A DNA stretch of 64,000 nt from Paralithodes platypus (GCA_032716605.1 CM064530.1:3405785-3469784), one strand, 5' to 3'; numbered from the stretch's first letter, positions 21,838-32,650 are shown. A program made the numbers and translations. Notes: generated from the sequence alone by a model not told the origin.

Positions 21838-22210
21838 TTAAGTGAGCCCACCTCGCATGTTTTATCTTTCTCTCCCTCTCTCTTTGGCTTGTATCTATTC
21901 GGCCCCATTCAGCCTACTGTTTTAAGACGTTTACCCCCATCCATGTGTCAATATTTTCCTGGCGAGCGGTAGCGAGCCAGCATATATATATATTTTTGTT
22001 TTGACAGTAAGCTAAATTTGTACATTTTTCGATAGAAAAATTTCTCCGGCGAAGCCGGATTTCTCCATACAATGCTGGCTCGCTAGGAAGAAATAGACAC
22101 CTGGATGGGGATAAACGTCTTAAAACAGTTGGCTGAATGGGGCCGAATGGATACAAGCCAGGGAAAGAGAGAAAAAGATAAAAAAAACGGCGACCCCCCC
22201 CCCCCTTTAA
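21838..22210. mobile_element. family A foldback TTAA element
   Basis: Left GGCTTGTATCTATTCGGCCC and right GGGGCCGAATGGATACAAGC are the two inverted arms, around CCGGCGAAGCCGG. TTAA lies at 21838 and 22207. About 45 bp of flank (AATCAACAAACCCAGATCTT) is repeated outside both ends, suggesting either a local duplication or a wider element. Confidence 0.65.
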
Positions 22211-22789
22211 TCAACAAACCAAGATCTTCCACACACTCACTTTCTTCCTTCCTTTACTCTACTTTTATACATGTTTCCTCAGTCGACATTTATCTCAAAG
22301 GTGGGTTTCGGGGGTATTTGTTTTTAAAGTTTGTTGAAGATCTACGGAGGAAGCTATGATATACATTATACTGTATAATAAACAAATCGATAAACAAAAA
22401 AACAAGAATCTCCCATTAATCTTCACACCCCTTCCCCCCCATTTCTGAATTTCCTTCCTTTAGACTCCCTTTGTTACTTTTCTATTTTCATGTTCTCCTT
22501 AGTTTCCGTTTCTTCTTCATTATTCCTCCGTATTTCACTTGATGTTTGCATGAATATTTATTTTATTTCTAAATCCGCCTTTTCTCTCCTAAATTCTATA
22601 ACTCTTAATCCTCTCTCTCTATTTATTTTCTATATATTCTAACTTCTTTTAATTCGTCTACTCCCTTTATCGTGACCCCTACTTAAGTCTGTCCTTCTTC
22701 GTCTCCTCTCACAGTGCCTCACTTCCTCAAACTCTCCCACCACCACTAATTTAATCATCTAGGGGAGTGACGCATAAGGCTGGGTATTA
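22211..22789. other. pyrimidine-rich, no gene seen
   Basis: TTCCTTCC and TCTTC-rich sequence. Nothing recognisable beyond simple sequence. Confidence 0.6.
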
Positions 22790-23060
22790 TTAAAGGGAGG
22801 TTTTTAGTTTGTTTGCTAGACCTCCATCAAGCTGAAATTACACCCTCTAGACCCCCTTTCAAGATAAATGTGTACATTTTTCGGTAGAAAAATGTCCCGA
22901 TCCCTCTTAGCACGAAAGGTCTTAAAATTGACAAATGGAGCGAAAGTTCTTAAAATCGCCAAACACTAAGGGCGAACGTCTTAAAATCTCGAAGCAATGG
23001 GGCTAAACATGAGGGAGCTAGGGGTCCAGAAAATATCCCTCAAGTGGAAATCTCCCCTTA
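22790..23060 (+). mobile_element. F1 MITE, shortened
   Basis: TTAAAGGGAGG to CTCCCCTTA. The central GCTCGCTATCGCTCGCC block is deleted, but the flanking hairpin TTTTTCGGTAGAAAAATGTC and subrepeats remain. Confidence 0.7.
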
Positions 23061-23062
23061 TA

Positions 23063-23272
23063 TTAAGCCTTTCGGTACTGGTGTGACGCATCTTGTACTC
23101 GATTCCAGGTACATTTAGACGATATTATGAAGCTTAGGAAGGATACATGGTGGCTAAAGGGAGTAATTGAGTTAGTCTGTAGCCTTTTAATTGGTAGATG
23201 TCCTTCTTAAGCAGAATACAATAGTTTACTAGTTGCCAGAATATAAGGATGTCACCGGTGCTGACAGGAAGG
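23063..23272. mobile_element. F2 MITE
   Basis: TTAAGCCTTTCGGTACTGGT to GATGTCACCGGTGCTGAC. Abuts the preceding F1 with 2 bp between. The next 440 bp (23273-23716) show no recognisable feature. Confidence 0.55.
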
Positions 23273-23714
23273 CAAGCAACAACAGACCTAATGGTCCTAA
23301 CTAGGCATCATGAATAAGAAAAAGAACAAACATATTGCCACAACCATAAACTGAAGGGCTTCAACTCCTGAAAGAATCAGAAAACAAAATTATAGTACTA
23401 TGTACGATACTGAAACAATCACATTACTCGGGCACAAACGCAGTCAGTCAGGGTTTTATGGCAAAATATTGATCAAGGCGATAATTTAATGTTTGGACTT
23501 CTCGTTCCGGCCCCAGGTGTAACAGTTGAAGCTAATCAAAGGTAAGGGGCATTCGGCTTTGTGGAGTAAATAGGAAATTCTCGGGAGCCATTTGGCGTGA
23601 GGGTATACAAGTTAGAGTAGAGTGTTGACGTGAATTTACAGTGTGGGTGGTGTAAATGACGGTCGATCAATGGTAAACAATGAGTGATGAGAGTGATCTA
23701 GTTTATTATGTTTA

Positions 23715-23716
<2 letters not shown>

Positions 23717-23776
<60 letters not shown>
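23717..23776. repeat. (CT)n microsatellite
   Basis: About 29 CT units, followed at 23809-23835 by (AAT)n. Confidence 0.9.
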
Positions 23777-23779
<3 letters not shown>

Positions 23780-23835
23780 AGGGAGGGGGTAAGTAGGGTG
23801 CCAGACAATAATAATAATAATAATAATAATAATAA

Positions 23836-24094
23836 ACGGTTTATTAAAGAATGGCAGCCTCATGAGCTGAAAATACACATTTTACAATTTAGTGGATGAA
23901 CATGAGATGTACAGATATGAAGATGGTAAGCTCAGTTTACAAAAATAAAATAAAAAATAAATACAATAATGATGCAGGTGCAAAATACAAATTATCATAA
24001 ATTAACCATGAGAGTAAGTGATATACAGTACATATACACATTTATTTTACTTACTCACATACAGAACATACATATATACACGTACGTACACATA
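23836..24094. repeat. dispersed repeat R280 (copy at 26200-26454)
   Basis: After (AAT)n: ACGGTTTATTAAAGAATGGC, CAGCCTCATGAGCTGAAAAT, and on to TTACTTACTCACATACAGAA. The second copy also starts right after (AAT)n, so the AAT run may be the tail of a minus-strand LINE or SINE. No ORF. Confidence 0.6.
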
Positions 24095-24173
24095 TACGTG
24101 TATATATGTATGTTCTATATGTGAGTAAGTAAAATAAATGTGTATATGTACTGTATATCACTTACTCTCATGG
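24006..24173. repeat. 168-bp palindrome (79-bp arms, one mismatch)
   Basis: Arms 24006-24084 and 24095-24173 with spacer CGTACACATA. The left arm is the end of R280; the right arm is its inverted copy. Confidence 0.9.
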
Positions 24174-24220
24174 TATCACCCCAGAGAGGAAAGGAGGTGT
24201 TAGTGTGAAAACTAAGAAAC

Positions 24221-24249
24221 ACCTGTGACACCTCTCATTGTTTACATCC

Positions 24250-24310
<61 letters not shown>

Positions 24311-24366
24311 AGTATGGTAAACACTAAACACCTGCAGTATCTCTCATTGTTTACATCCATTAGAAA
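24221..24366. repeat. GA microsatellite flanked by a direct repeat
   Basis: TCTCATTGTTTACATCCAT stands on both sides of a roughly 28-unit (GA)n. Confidence 0.75.
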
Positions 24367-24414
24367 GTGGGTCGGACGGGCTGTGTTTGATCCTCTCCCA
24401 TCAGGTACAGTCGA

Positions 24415-24600
24415 CCTAATAAGTTATGTCTCGGCACCAAGTATATTTTGATCAATAATTGGTATCAGCTATATCTAAAACTATATTTATTCGCTTTGAG
24501 TGAGATATACTGTACACACATGTTCCTACACTTACCCACCCTATTCATCATCTGACAGACATTAATACAGCACAGAGCGAACCAAACGTAATGACAGCTG
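24415..24600. mobile_element. family D element, right end lost
   Basis: GTACAGTCGACCTAATAAGT then CATCTGACAGACATTAATAC. It runs directly into the E element at 24603. Confidence 0.5.
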
Positions 24601-24716
24601 CCGTACATTTGCCCACATAAGTCATGTTCATCGCCTTGCTCTTATGTATGAAAATAAAATTATTATGAATGAATTGCGAGTGAGGTTTCTTGAAATATTC
24701 AGTTGACTATAGGTAG

Positions 24717-24896
24717 CGGCCAGCGAACTTGACAGCAAACTTGAATGACAGCAATCGGGCTGACGTCTCTATCATCTGGGAAGAGTCCACCAGGAAATAG
24801 GTGTAGATATTTACAGCCAGTTTGCTCTAGGCCCTTTTGAGTTACAAAGAGGTCAGGGATCAAGATTATTGTCAAATTCGTTGGCGCTACCTATAG
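24717..24896. mobile_element. FB foldback element 1
   Basis: CTATAGGTAGCGGCCAGCGA to TCGTTGGCGCTACCTATAG: long inverted arms. The centre includes GCCCTTTTGAGTTAC, shared with 41678, 49701 and 62404. Confidence 0.65.
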
Positions 24897-24920
24897 TCAT
24901 ATGAATTAACCACTGTGTAA

Positions 24921-25137
24921 GTAAAGGTAGCGCCAACGAACTTGACAATAATCTCGATCCTTATCCTCTTCGTAACTCAAAAGGGCCAAAAGCACAGTGG
25001 ATGTAAATTTCCACACCTGTTTCCTGGTGGACTCTTCCCAAATGATAGAACATTCAGGCCGATTGCTTTTATTAACTTTGAGTTATAAGAAGTAAATGGG
25101 TCAAGATTATTGTCAAGTTCGTTGCCGTTACCTATAG
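24921..25137. mobile_element. FB foldback element 2, opposite to element 1
   Basis: GTAAAGGTAGCGCCAACGAA to TTCGTTGCCGTTACCTATAG. Its centre (GTAACTCAAAAGGGCC) is the reverse complement of that of element 1. Confidence 0.65.
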
Positions 25138-25228
25138 TAAACTCGTAATTCAATCATGAGCTACAAATCATACTCCCATGTACAGTATATGATCACGGAG
25201 AGGAACAGGACTTATGTGGACAACGGTA

Positions 25229-25400
25229 AAGTCACTCATAACAATTCCTGGACCTCCCCTATCTCTAATAATGGAAATATATCTCTGGCAACGAAATTAT
25301 AAAAAAAAAAAAAAATTCTATACGTCAACAATCAAGCAATATATACTATGATTGAAAAGCAAGTTCCACGAAATAGGGGTTCACAAATATATGTAAGGGA
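25229..25400. mobile_element. family B element, reverse orientation
   Basis: AGTCACTCATAACAATTCCT, then TAATAATGGAAATATATCTC, matches the reverse complement of the B 3' half. Confidence 0.45.
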
Positions 25401-25420
25401 CTATACACCATCCACATAAA

Positions 25421-25618
25421 CCCGTCCCTTGCCGGTGACGTAGTTTTCATTGCATTAGGGTAAATATTAGACGATTGTATTCAGTTTAGCAAGGGCCTCG
25501 ACCAATTACAGAGCTTCAATACTATCTCCATTAATCCTTTCAGCTGCCACAGGCCATAAGCTGAATAACATCGTCTAAATATAGCTAAAACAATAACGAA
25601 GAACAATACCGGTCCACT
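25421..25618. mobile_element. F2 MITE, decayed ends
   Basis: CCCTTGCCGGTGACGTAG to CGAAGAACAATACCGG, with the core TCGTCTAAATATAGCTAAAA. Confidence 0.5.
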
Positions 25619-25632
25619 TCAATAAACGGTAC

Positions 25633-25786
<154 letters not shown>

Positions 25787-25859
25787 ATGAGCAAATATTT
25801 AATTAATAATAACCAGACAACGTAAATGGGAAACTGACATTATAAGGTCTCTTTCGCTC

Positions 25860-26199
25860 TCTCTCTGTATGTATTTATGTTTATTTGTGAATGAGTGAGT
25901 GAGTGTGTGTTCACGTATTTGTGTTTATATATGTGCGTGTGTGTGTACAGGTTTGTGTGTGCGTAATTGTGTGTGCATGTGGTTGTTCATGTGTGTGCGT
26001 GTGCTTGTTTATGTGTGCATATGTACTTGTGTGGTGTGTGTGTACGTGTTTGTGATGTGCGTGCTTGCGTGAGAGTGGCCCCAGTTTATTATACACACAC
26101 AAGTAGGTTGGTATGTGTGTAAGTGTGTCTGTGTACGTTCATCTGTCAGGAAGACCATGTGTGTGTGTGTGTGTGTGTGTAATAATAATAATAATAATA
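25860..26199. repeat. TG-rich cryptically simple sequence, (GT)n and (AAT)n
   Basis: TGTGTG-rich throughout; a perfect (GT)n at about 26157-26180 leads into (AAT)n and R280. His/Thr-rich frames are artefacts. Confidence 0.8.
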
Positions 26200-26454
26200 A
26201 ACGGTTTATTAAAGAATGGCAGCCTCATGAGCTGAAAATACACATTTTACAATTTAGTGGATGAACATGAGATGTACAGATATGAAGATGGTAAGCTCAG
26301 TTTAAAAAAAAAAAAAAAATACAATAATGATGCAGGTGCAAAATACAAATTATCATAAATTAACCATGAGAGTAAGTGATATACAGTACATATACACATT
26401 TATTTTACTTACTCACGTACAGAACATACATATATACACGTACGTACACACATA
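26200..26454. repeat. R280 copy upstream of the RT fragment
   Basis: Matches 23836-24094. It ends where the RT reading frame begins. Confidence 0.6.
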
Positions 26455-26460
26455 CATACT

Positions 26461-27708
26461 CCAATCCCCAAAACCCCCTCCCCACATTCTCTTAATGAAC
26501 TCAGACCAATTGCCATAACGCCCATCCCTAGTCTAATCTGTGAGGACTTTGTATTCACCTGGGCTTACTCACAAATCCGTCACTTGATAGATCCCCAACA
26601 GTTTGGCAACGTAAAAACCTCCTCCACCACTCACTGTCTTATTAGCTTCCTAGATTATATTTACACAAATCTTGAGAAGAGAAAGACTTCCCTCGCCCTT
26701 GCCTTTATTGACTTCAGGAAAGCATTTGACCTTGTTGACCACACCATCATCATCAACAAGGCCATAAAGTTGGGGCTACATCTTACCCTGGTTGCGTGGT
26801 TGACCGACTTCCTTAGTGACAGACGACAAGCAGTGCGATACCAAGGCTTCATCTCCACCTTCCTAGACATCACATGTGGAGTCCCACAGGGCACAAAGAT
26901 GGGACCTCTATTGTTCCTCATCTTGATTAATGATGCCCTAAAGGACACCCCATTCCACTGGAAGTACGTGGACGACTCGACAGTCGGCATTACTGTCGAT
27001 AACACCTCCCCTAACTATGACCCCCTACAAGACATCCTCGACCGTCTTCAAGCCTGGACCACAGACAATCATGTGACTATCAATCATGACAAGACAGTGG
27101 TCATGCACATCAACACTTCCGTTACCGACCTTCCTCCACCCACTGTCACAATTGGTCCTCATCCCCTTCAGCTTGTTGAGTCCACCAAACTCCTCGGAAT
27201 AACTGTGGACAACAAACTGAACTGGAAGAAACATGTAACTACCTCAGTCAGGACCGCCACATACAAGTTGTTTATGCTAAGGCGGTTGAGATCCCTGGGG
27301 GCGCCGGAGAATGAGCTGAAGAGTATATATAACACCTTCATACTCCCTAAGCTCACCTACGCCTCTCCCGCCTGGTCCTCCTCTCTAACCCTGACACAAC
27401 AACGTCAATTGGAGAGAGTGCAGAGGAGGGCATGCAGGATCATCCTGGGTGGCACATATCCAGGGTACGAGGAAGCTCTCACCACCCTTAGCATACCTGC
27501 ACTTTCAACCCACCACTACAACACACTCAAACAGTTTGCATCTAAGCTGCTTGTTCACCCACGACACAGAAACTTACTTCCACCAGACGCCCCTAGAGCA
27601 ACACGTGCAGCTCGTCACTTCAACACACTCCAACCAATAAGAGCAAGAACTGACAGATATAAAAATAGTCCTATCCCAACCATTGTTAATATTATTAATA
27701 ATGTGTAA
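26461..27708 (+). pseudogene. non-LTR retrotransposon reverse transcriptase, 5'-truncated
   Basis: The open frame runs from 26461 to a stop at 27708, about 415 codons. Domains in order: ELRPIAITPIPSLICEDFV (RT motif 1), FIDFRKAFDLVDH (motif A, catalytic Asp), GVPQGTKMGPLLFLILIND (motif B), KYVDDSTVGI (YVDD, catalytic), TKLLGITVDNKLNW (motif E), then thumb SIYNTFILPKLTYASPAWSS and RVQRRACRIILG. This is the jockey/CR1/L2 group. The endonuclease domain and ORF1 are missing, so it cannot be autonomous. There are no internal stops in this part, hence it is relatively young. The 5' edge abuts CACATACATA sequence. Confidence 0.85.
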
Positions 27709-29237
27709 TAACGGCCTGTCACACCATATATACGCGCCCACCTTTAATAATGTATGCATAAGTGTGTGTGCGTGTGTGTATTAGAATATAATTATGTATG
27801 TATTTGCTTGAGTTTGTTTATGTATATGTGTATATATGTATATGTGTATATATGTATGTGTATATATATATATGTGCATCTATGTATGTGCAGTATATGT
27901 GTATGTATGTGTGCGTGTATGTGTATGTATGTATGCGTTATTTATGTATATATATATGTGTCTATAGTGTATACTGTTTGTGGTTCGAACCCGGCTGAGA
28001 GTATCAGGTGGATAAGAGAAGAGCATATATGCATGTAATGTGCATATATTTATGTATATGTATGTCTGTGTGTATGTGCTGTCAATGGTTCGAGCCCGGC
28101 TGAGAATATAAGGTATATAATATATATATGTACTGTATGTGTATTTGTATAATCATATGCACATATGTATGTAAATATACGTACATATGAGCGAGAACAT
28201 ATTGCTCACTAGCGCAACTTCTTATTATAAATCTATGCATAAGCATTATCTATTATTAAGTGTTCGTGTATCTTCATCCATGTATTTCCACCCTTAACAA
28301 TACAATATATACACATATACATAAACAAACTCAAGCAAATACATACATAATTATATTCTAATACACACACGCACACACACTTATGCATAAATTATTAAAG
28401 GTGGGCGCGTATATATGGTGTGACAGGCCGTTATTACACATTATTAATAATATTTACAATGGTTGGGATAGGACTATTTTTATATCTGTCAGTTCTTGCT
28501 CTTATTGGTTGGAGTGTGTTGAAGTGACGAGCTGCACGTGTTGGTCTAGGGGCGTCTGGTGGAAGTAAGTTTCTGTGTCGTGGGTGAACAAGCAGCTTAG
28601 ATGCAAACTGTTTGAGTGTGTTGTAGTGGTGGGTTGAAAGTGCAGGTATGCTAAGGGTGGTGAGAGCTTCCTCGTACCCTGGATATGTGCCACCCAGGAT
28701 GATCCTGCATGCCCTCCTCTGCACTCTCCAATTGACGTTGTTGTGTCAGGGTTAGAGAGGAGGACCAGGCGGGAGAGGCGTAGGTGAGCTTAGGGAGTAT
28801 GAAGGTGTTATATATACTCTTCAGCTCATTCTCCGGCGCCCCCAGGGATCTCAACCGCCTTAGCATAAACAACTTGTATGTGGCGGTCCTGACTGTGGTA
28901 GTTACATGTTTCTTCCAGTTCAGTTTGTTGTCCACAGTGATTCCGAGGAGTTTGGTGGACTCAACAAGCTGAAGGGGATGAGGACCAATTGTGACAGTGG
29001 GTGGAGGAACGTCGGTAACGGAGGTGTTGATGTGCATGACCACTGTTTTGTCATGATTGATAGTCACATGATTGTCTGTGGTCCAGGCTTGAAGACGGTC
29101 GAGGATGTCTTGTAGGGGGTCATAGTTAGGGGGAGGTGTTATCGACAGTAATGCCGACTGTCGAGTCGTCCACGTACTTCCAGTGGAATGGGGTGTCCTT
29201 TAGGGCATCATTAATAAAGATGAGGAACAATAGTGGC
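26906..29237. repeat. inverted duplication of the RT region
   Basis: Arms about 26906-27840 and 28309-29237 are nearly identical reverse complements and include 130 bp downstream of the RT stop. The 468-bp spacer is TATG-rich and contains GGTTCGAACCCGGCTGAGAG and GGTTCGAGCCCGGCTGAGAA, which resemble tRNA B boxes. Confidence 0.85.
28434..29237 (-). pseudogene. inverted RT copy, frameshifted
   Basis: Contains LLFLIFINDALKDTP, KYVDDSTVGI and the thumb as in 26461-27708. Two lesions break it: an extra C in the run at about 29130 (5 C against 4) and loss of AG near 28733 (GGAGAGTGCAG against GGAGAGAGTGCAG). Its 5' edge abuts (TG)n at 29238-29258. Confidence 0.8.
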
Positions 29238-29382
29238 CACTGTGTGTGTGTGTGTGTCAGGGAGAACACGTGTATGTCATTAAACATATGTGTAGTAAGG
29301 CTTGCATGTGTGTGGCAGTATGAACATGATGAGTATGTATATTTTCGCCATGTGTATGAAGGAGACAAAAGAAAATCTGCCT

Positions 29383-29605
29383 CTAACAAGTGTCTCCTCC
29401 AAAGTTAAAAGAGTGAAATAATTTGCTTTCTGGTGTATTGGAAAGCAGTGTGGTGTGTTTGTTTATTATAGTGAAATGAATAGGTTGAATAATATACACA
29501 TATACAGTCAAAACAGACAATACACACACAAATAAATATAAACAGTCAAACAGTAAGAGACAATACACACACACACACATATATACAGTCAAAACAGTAA
29601 AAGAC

Positions 29606-29643
<38 letters not shown>

Positions 29644-29862
29644 TACATATTATCAACAAACAACGCAACAAATAAAGAAGCAAACGTAAGATGACTGACA
29701 GGCACTCAGTCTGGCACACTTTACATTAAATGATGCTGATAGTGCCACTCAACCCCCCCCCCCTTCTCGCTCTCTCTCTCTCTCTCCTTTTCTTTATTCA
29801 GTCCTGTTTTAGTCTGTGTTATGCTTTAACTCACTCTCTCTCTCTCTCTGCTTTTGTTAGCC
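29383..29862. repeat. (CA)n-rich and CT-rich simple sequence
   Basis: CA runs to 29641, then unique sequence and CT runs at about 29770-29850. No gene. Confidence 0.7.
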
Positions 29863-30303
29863 TTAACCCCTTCTGTACCGGCGACGTCTTTCAACTTTAT
29901 TCTGGCTACTAGTAGACGATTTGTCCAGTTTACTAAGGGCCTCCAGCAATTAACAGGCTTCGACCTAGCTCACTTAACCCTTTTTACCACCACAGAACCT
30001 TCGTAAACTGAACACAACCGTCTAAACTGCACACAACCGTCTAAACTGCACACAACCGTCTAAACTGCACACAACCGTCTAAACTGCCCACAACCGTCTA
30101 AACTGCCCACAACCGTCTAAACTGCACACAACCGTCTAAACTGCACACAACCGTCTAAACTGCACACAACCGTCTAAACTGCCCACAACCGTCTAAACTG
30201 CCCACAACCGTCTAAACTGCCCACAACCGTCTAAACTGCACACAACCGTCTAAATATAGCTAGAATACAACTACAAAGACGTCGCCGGTATTGAAGGGGT
30301 TAA
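29863..30303. mobile_element. F2 MITE with internal tandem expansion
   Basis: TTAACCCCTTCTGTACCGGC to GAAGGGGTTAA. The left half is normal. After CAGAACCTTCGTAAA the motif CTGCACACAACCGTCTAAA is repeated instead of occurring once. Confidence 0.85.
30008..30235. repeat. 19-bp tandem repeat, 12 units
   Basis: Exact 19-bp register of CTGCACACAACCGTCTAAA with a CTGCCC variant in some units. It lies inside the F2 element. Confidence 0.97.
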
Positions 30304-30711
30304 CTGCACACAACCGTCTAAATATAGCCAGAATACAACTACAAAGACGTCGCCGGTATTGAAGGGGTTAACTGCACACAACCGTCTAAATATAGCCAGA
30401 ATACAACTACAAAGACGTCGCCGGTATTGAAGGGGTTAACTGCACACAACCGTCTAAATATAGCCAGAATACAACTACAAAGACGTCGCCGGTATTGAAG
30501 GGGTTAACTGCACACAACCGTCTAAATATAGCCAGAATACAACTACAAAGACGTCGCCGGTATTGAAGGGGTAAACTGCACACAACCGTCTAAATATAGC
30601 CAGAATACAACTACAAAGACGTCGCCGGTATTGAAGGGGTAAACTGCACACAACCGTCTAAATATAGCTAGAATACAACTACAAAGACGTCGCCGGTATT
30701 GAAGGGGTAAA
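30236..30711. repeat. 68-bp tandem repeat, 7 units, containing the 19-bp unit
   Basis: Units start at 30236, 30304, 30372, 30440, 30508, 30576 and 30644. Each is one 19-bp unit plus the 49-bp F2 3' end (TATAGCCAGAATACAACTAC through GAAGGGGTTAA). The last three have GGGGTAAA. Confidence 0.97.
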
Positions 30712-30824
30712 CTTCCACGTAGTAGCAAATTGTGTTAAAATTACGTCCGGACCGCCAGATCTGTGCAGTCTAAGTATTTATGTAACTCTATGTAACTAAC
30801 ACTCTCTATACTGTATACACCTCG

Positions 30825-30995
30825 ACGACGTATACAGACTAATAACACACATAACAAAGCCACTCCAACAGTTTCCTCTCTCTCCAACACCCCTTCTCCT
30901 CTCTCTACACTCTTCAAAAAAATAGGAAAAGTAGAATGTAGACACGAAGTGCCGTTCTAAAGGCTTATCCCTCAATACCTTCACCTGACCTGATG
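30825..30995 (-). repeat. R150 repeat
   Basis: Minus strand GGTCAGGTGAAGGTATTGAG then CACTTCGTGTCTACATTC. Confidence 0.55.
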
Positions 30996-31069
30996 TTTCT
31001 CTCTCTGACTCTCACTCATAATTATACAGAAACATATTATGCCACAATGTCGGTATTACCAGATATATG

Positions 31070-31404
31070 TACCCTTTCTGTACCAGCGACATCTGTTACT
31101 ACTGTGTTGGTGGTGTAATGGATTAGGTGCTTATGTTCTGGGTGTGGTGTCCCGAGTTCGAATCCTGGGAGGACCATATGGTTTCATTAGTTTATTCAAG
31201 TGTATTGAGGTTTGTAATTGACGATTAATGTTAAGAACGGGGTGTTACTTAATATTTGATGCTAGCTATATTTAGACGATTTTATGCAGCTTAGAAAGGA
31301 TCTGGGGTAGTTAAAAAAAAAAGGGTCGAGTGAGATAGTTCGAAGCCTTTTAATTGCTAGAGATCCTTCCTAAACTGAATATAATAGTTTAATAGTTGCC
31401 ACGT
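31070..31404. mobile_element. F2 MITE interrupted by SINE S1
   Basis: CCCTTTCTGTACCAGCGACA at 31073, then S1 at 31101-31255, then GCTATATTTAGACGATTTTA. The element continues to AATAGTTGCCACGTCC. A second partial F2 follows without a break. Confidence 0.55.
31101..31255 (+). mobile_element. SINE family S1, tRNA-derived
   Basis: TGGTGTAATGGATTAGG resembles an A box region and GAGTTCGAATCC (31154-31165) a B box, ending GGAGGACCA like a tRNA acceptor. The tail TTAAGAACGGGGTGTTACTT is shared with 51391-51544. Confidence 0.7.
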
Positions 31405-31584
31405 CCTTCATTTTCATTTTATACAGGCTAGTAACAGACGGTATTATTCAGTTCCATCAATTTACAGGCTTCGAACTATCCTATCCGTTTTTACTACCAC
31501 ATATCCTTCCTATGTTGCACAAAATCGTCTATATATAGCTATAATATAATATAGAAAGACGTCGCCGGTACAGAAGGGGTTAAT
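31405..31584. mobile_element. F2 MITE, 3' two-thirds
   Basis: Ends GACGTCGCCGGTACAGAAGG then GGTTAA. The left terminus is lost. Confidence 0.6.
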
Positions 31585-31674
31585 TGCTACTTAAACTCAA
31601 TATTTATCTGAACTAAATAATTATGAGATCGTATTGATGAACTCGATAAACTTCAAGATGCTACGAAACGAGAA

Positions 31675-31844
31675 CCAATCAGCGTGCTCTAGAATCGTGA
31701 CGTCATAGATCTGTAGCCAATCAGCGAGTAACGTCTTGTGACGTCACGGATCTGTGGCCAATCAGCGAGCCCCAAACCTGTGACGTCATCGATACAACCA
31801 ATGGGCGCGAAGTAAATCCGTGACGTCACACAGTAGTAGCCAAT
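31675..31844 (+). promoter_or_regulatory. alternating CCAAT and TGACGTCA array, period about 41 bp
   Basis: CCAAT at 31675, 31717, 31758, 31798 and 31840; TGACGTCA at 31698, 31739, 31781 and 31821. All nine motifs are exact, in the same order and orientation, at 40-42 bp spacing, while the bases between them differ. TGACGTCA is the CREB/ATF palindrome and CCAAT the NF-Y site. No gene is seen within the next kilobase on either side, only an F2 element and a GA run. Confidence 0.6.
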
Positions 31845-31901
31845 CAGGAGGTCCCCTAGTGACCCAGTTATGAGAAAGGACCATAGCTCAGGAAACATAA
31901 T

Positions 31902-31904
<3 letters not shown>

Positions 31905-31938
<34 letters not shown>

Positions 31939-32650
31939 AGTAAATAGAAAACCAACCTTCCATGTATAAACAAAATCTAAGAAATGGGAAGCAATGCGTT
32001 GATGAATGAAAGAAGAAGGAATATTTAAGTATGTGAAAAATGGTAGATGAAATATGTGGAAGGAAGGAAGGAAGAGAGGAAGAAAGGAAAGAAGAGGTGG
32101 GAAGATGTGAAGGAAGTGAGGAAGGAAGGAAGGAAGAGGGGAAGATGTGAAAGAAGCGAGGAAGGAAGGAAGGAAGGAAGGAAAAGAGGGAGAAGGGAAG
32201 GAAGGAAGGAAGGAAATATATGGAAGGAAGGAAGGAAGATAGGAAGGGAGGGAGAGAGGAAGGAAGGAAGAGGGGAAGATGTGAAGAAAGCGAGGAAGGA
32301 AGTAAAGGGAAGGAGAGATGGAAGGAAGATAGGAAGGAACGCAGATATGGATGAAGGAAAGAAGATAATAATTGAAAGAGACGAAAGAGAGAAGGAAGGA
32401 AGGTCAACAAGAAGGACAACAGAACAAAAGAGGGAGAGGAAAAGGAAGGAAGGAAGGAAGAAAGAGATGAAGGAGAGAAGGAAGGGAGAGATCAATGAAG
32501 GAAGGAAGGAAGGAAGGAAGGAACGAGGAAGAGGAAACAAGGAAGGAAGGAAGGAAAGAAAAGAGTGAGCAGGGAAGGAAGGAAGAGATTAAAGAAGGAA
32601 GGAAGAGATTATAGAAGGAAGGAAGGAAGAATTGAGAACCAGGCTAACGA
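31905..32650. repeat. (GA)n followed by (GGAA)n-rich tract
   Basis: GA 31905-31937, then from about 32058 GGAAGGAA blocks interrupted by GATGTGAAG and similar. Long Lys/Glu/Arg-rich and Phe/Ser-rich frames here are translated simple sequence. Confidence 0.85.

Larger units (their letters stand above)
24603..25228. mobile_element. family E element split by two FB elements
   Basis: Ends GTACATTTGCCCACATAAGT and ACTTATGTGGACAACGGTA are inverted. An uninterrupted E is at 60677-60896. The interruption is 24717-25137. Confidence 0.6.

Noticed and set aside
30236..30711. CRISPR-like array
   Set aside because: Units are contiguous with no unique spacers, and the sequence is a eukaryotic MITE expansion.
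31101..31170. Functional tRNA gene
   Set aside because: Has A- and B-box-like motifs but mismatched stems and a shared non-tRNA tail; it is a SINE head. The same holds for S2 and S3 heads.
32025..32568. Long open frames of about 170-185 codons on both strands
   Set aside because: They are translations of (GGAA)n and its complement, low complexity in every frame.
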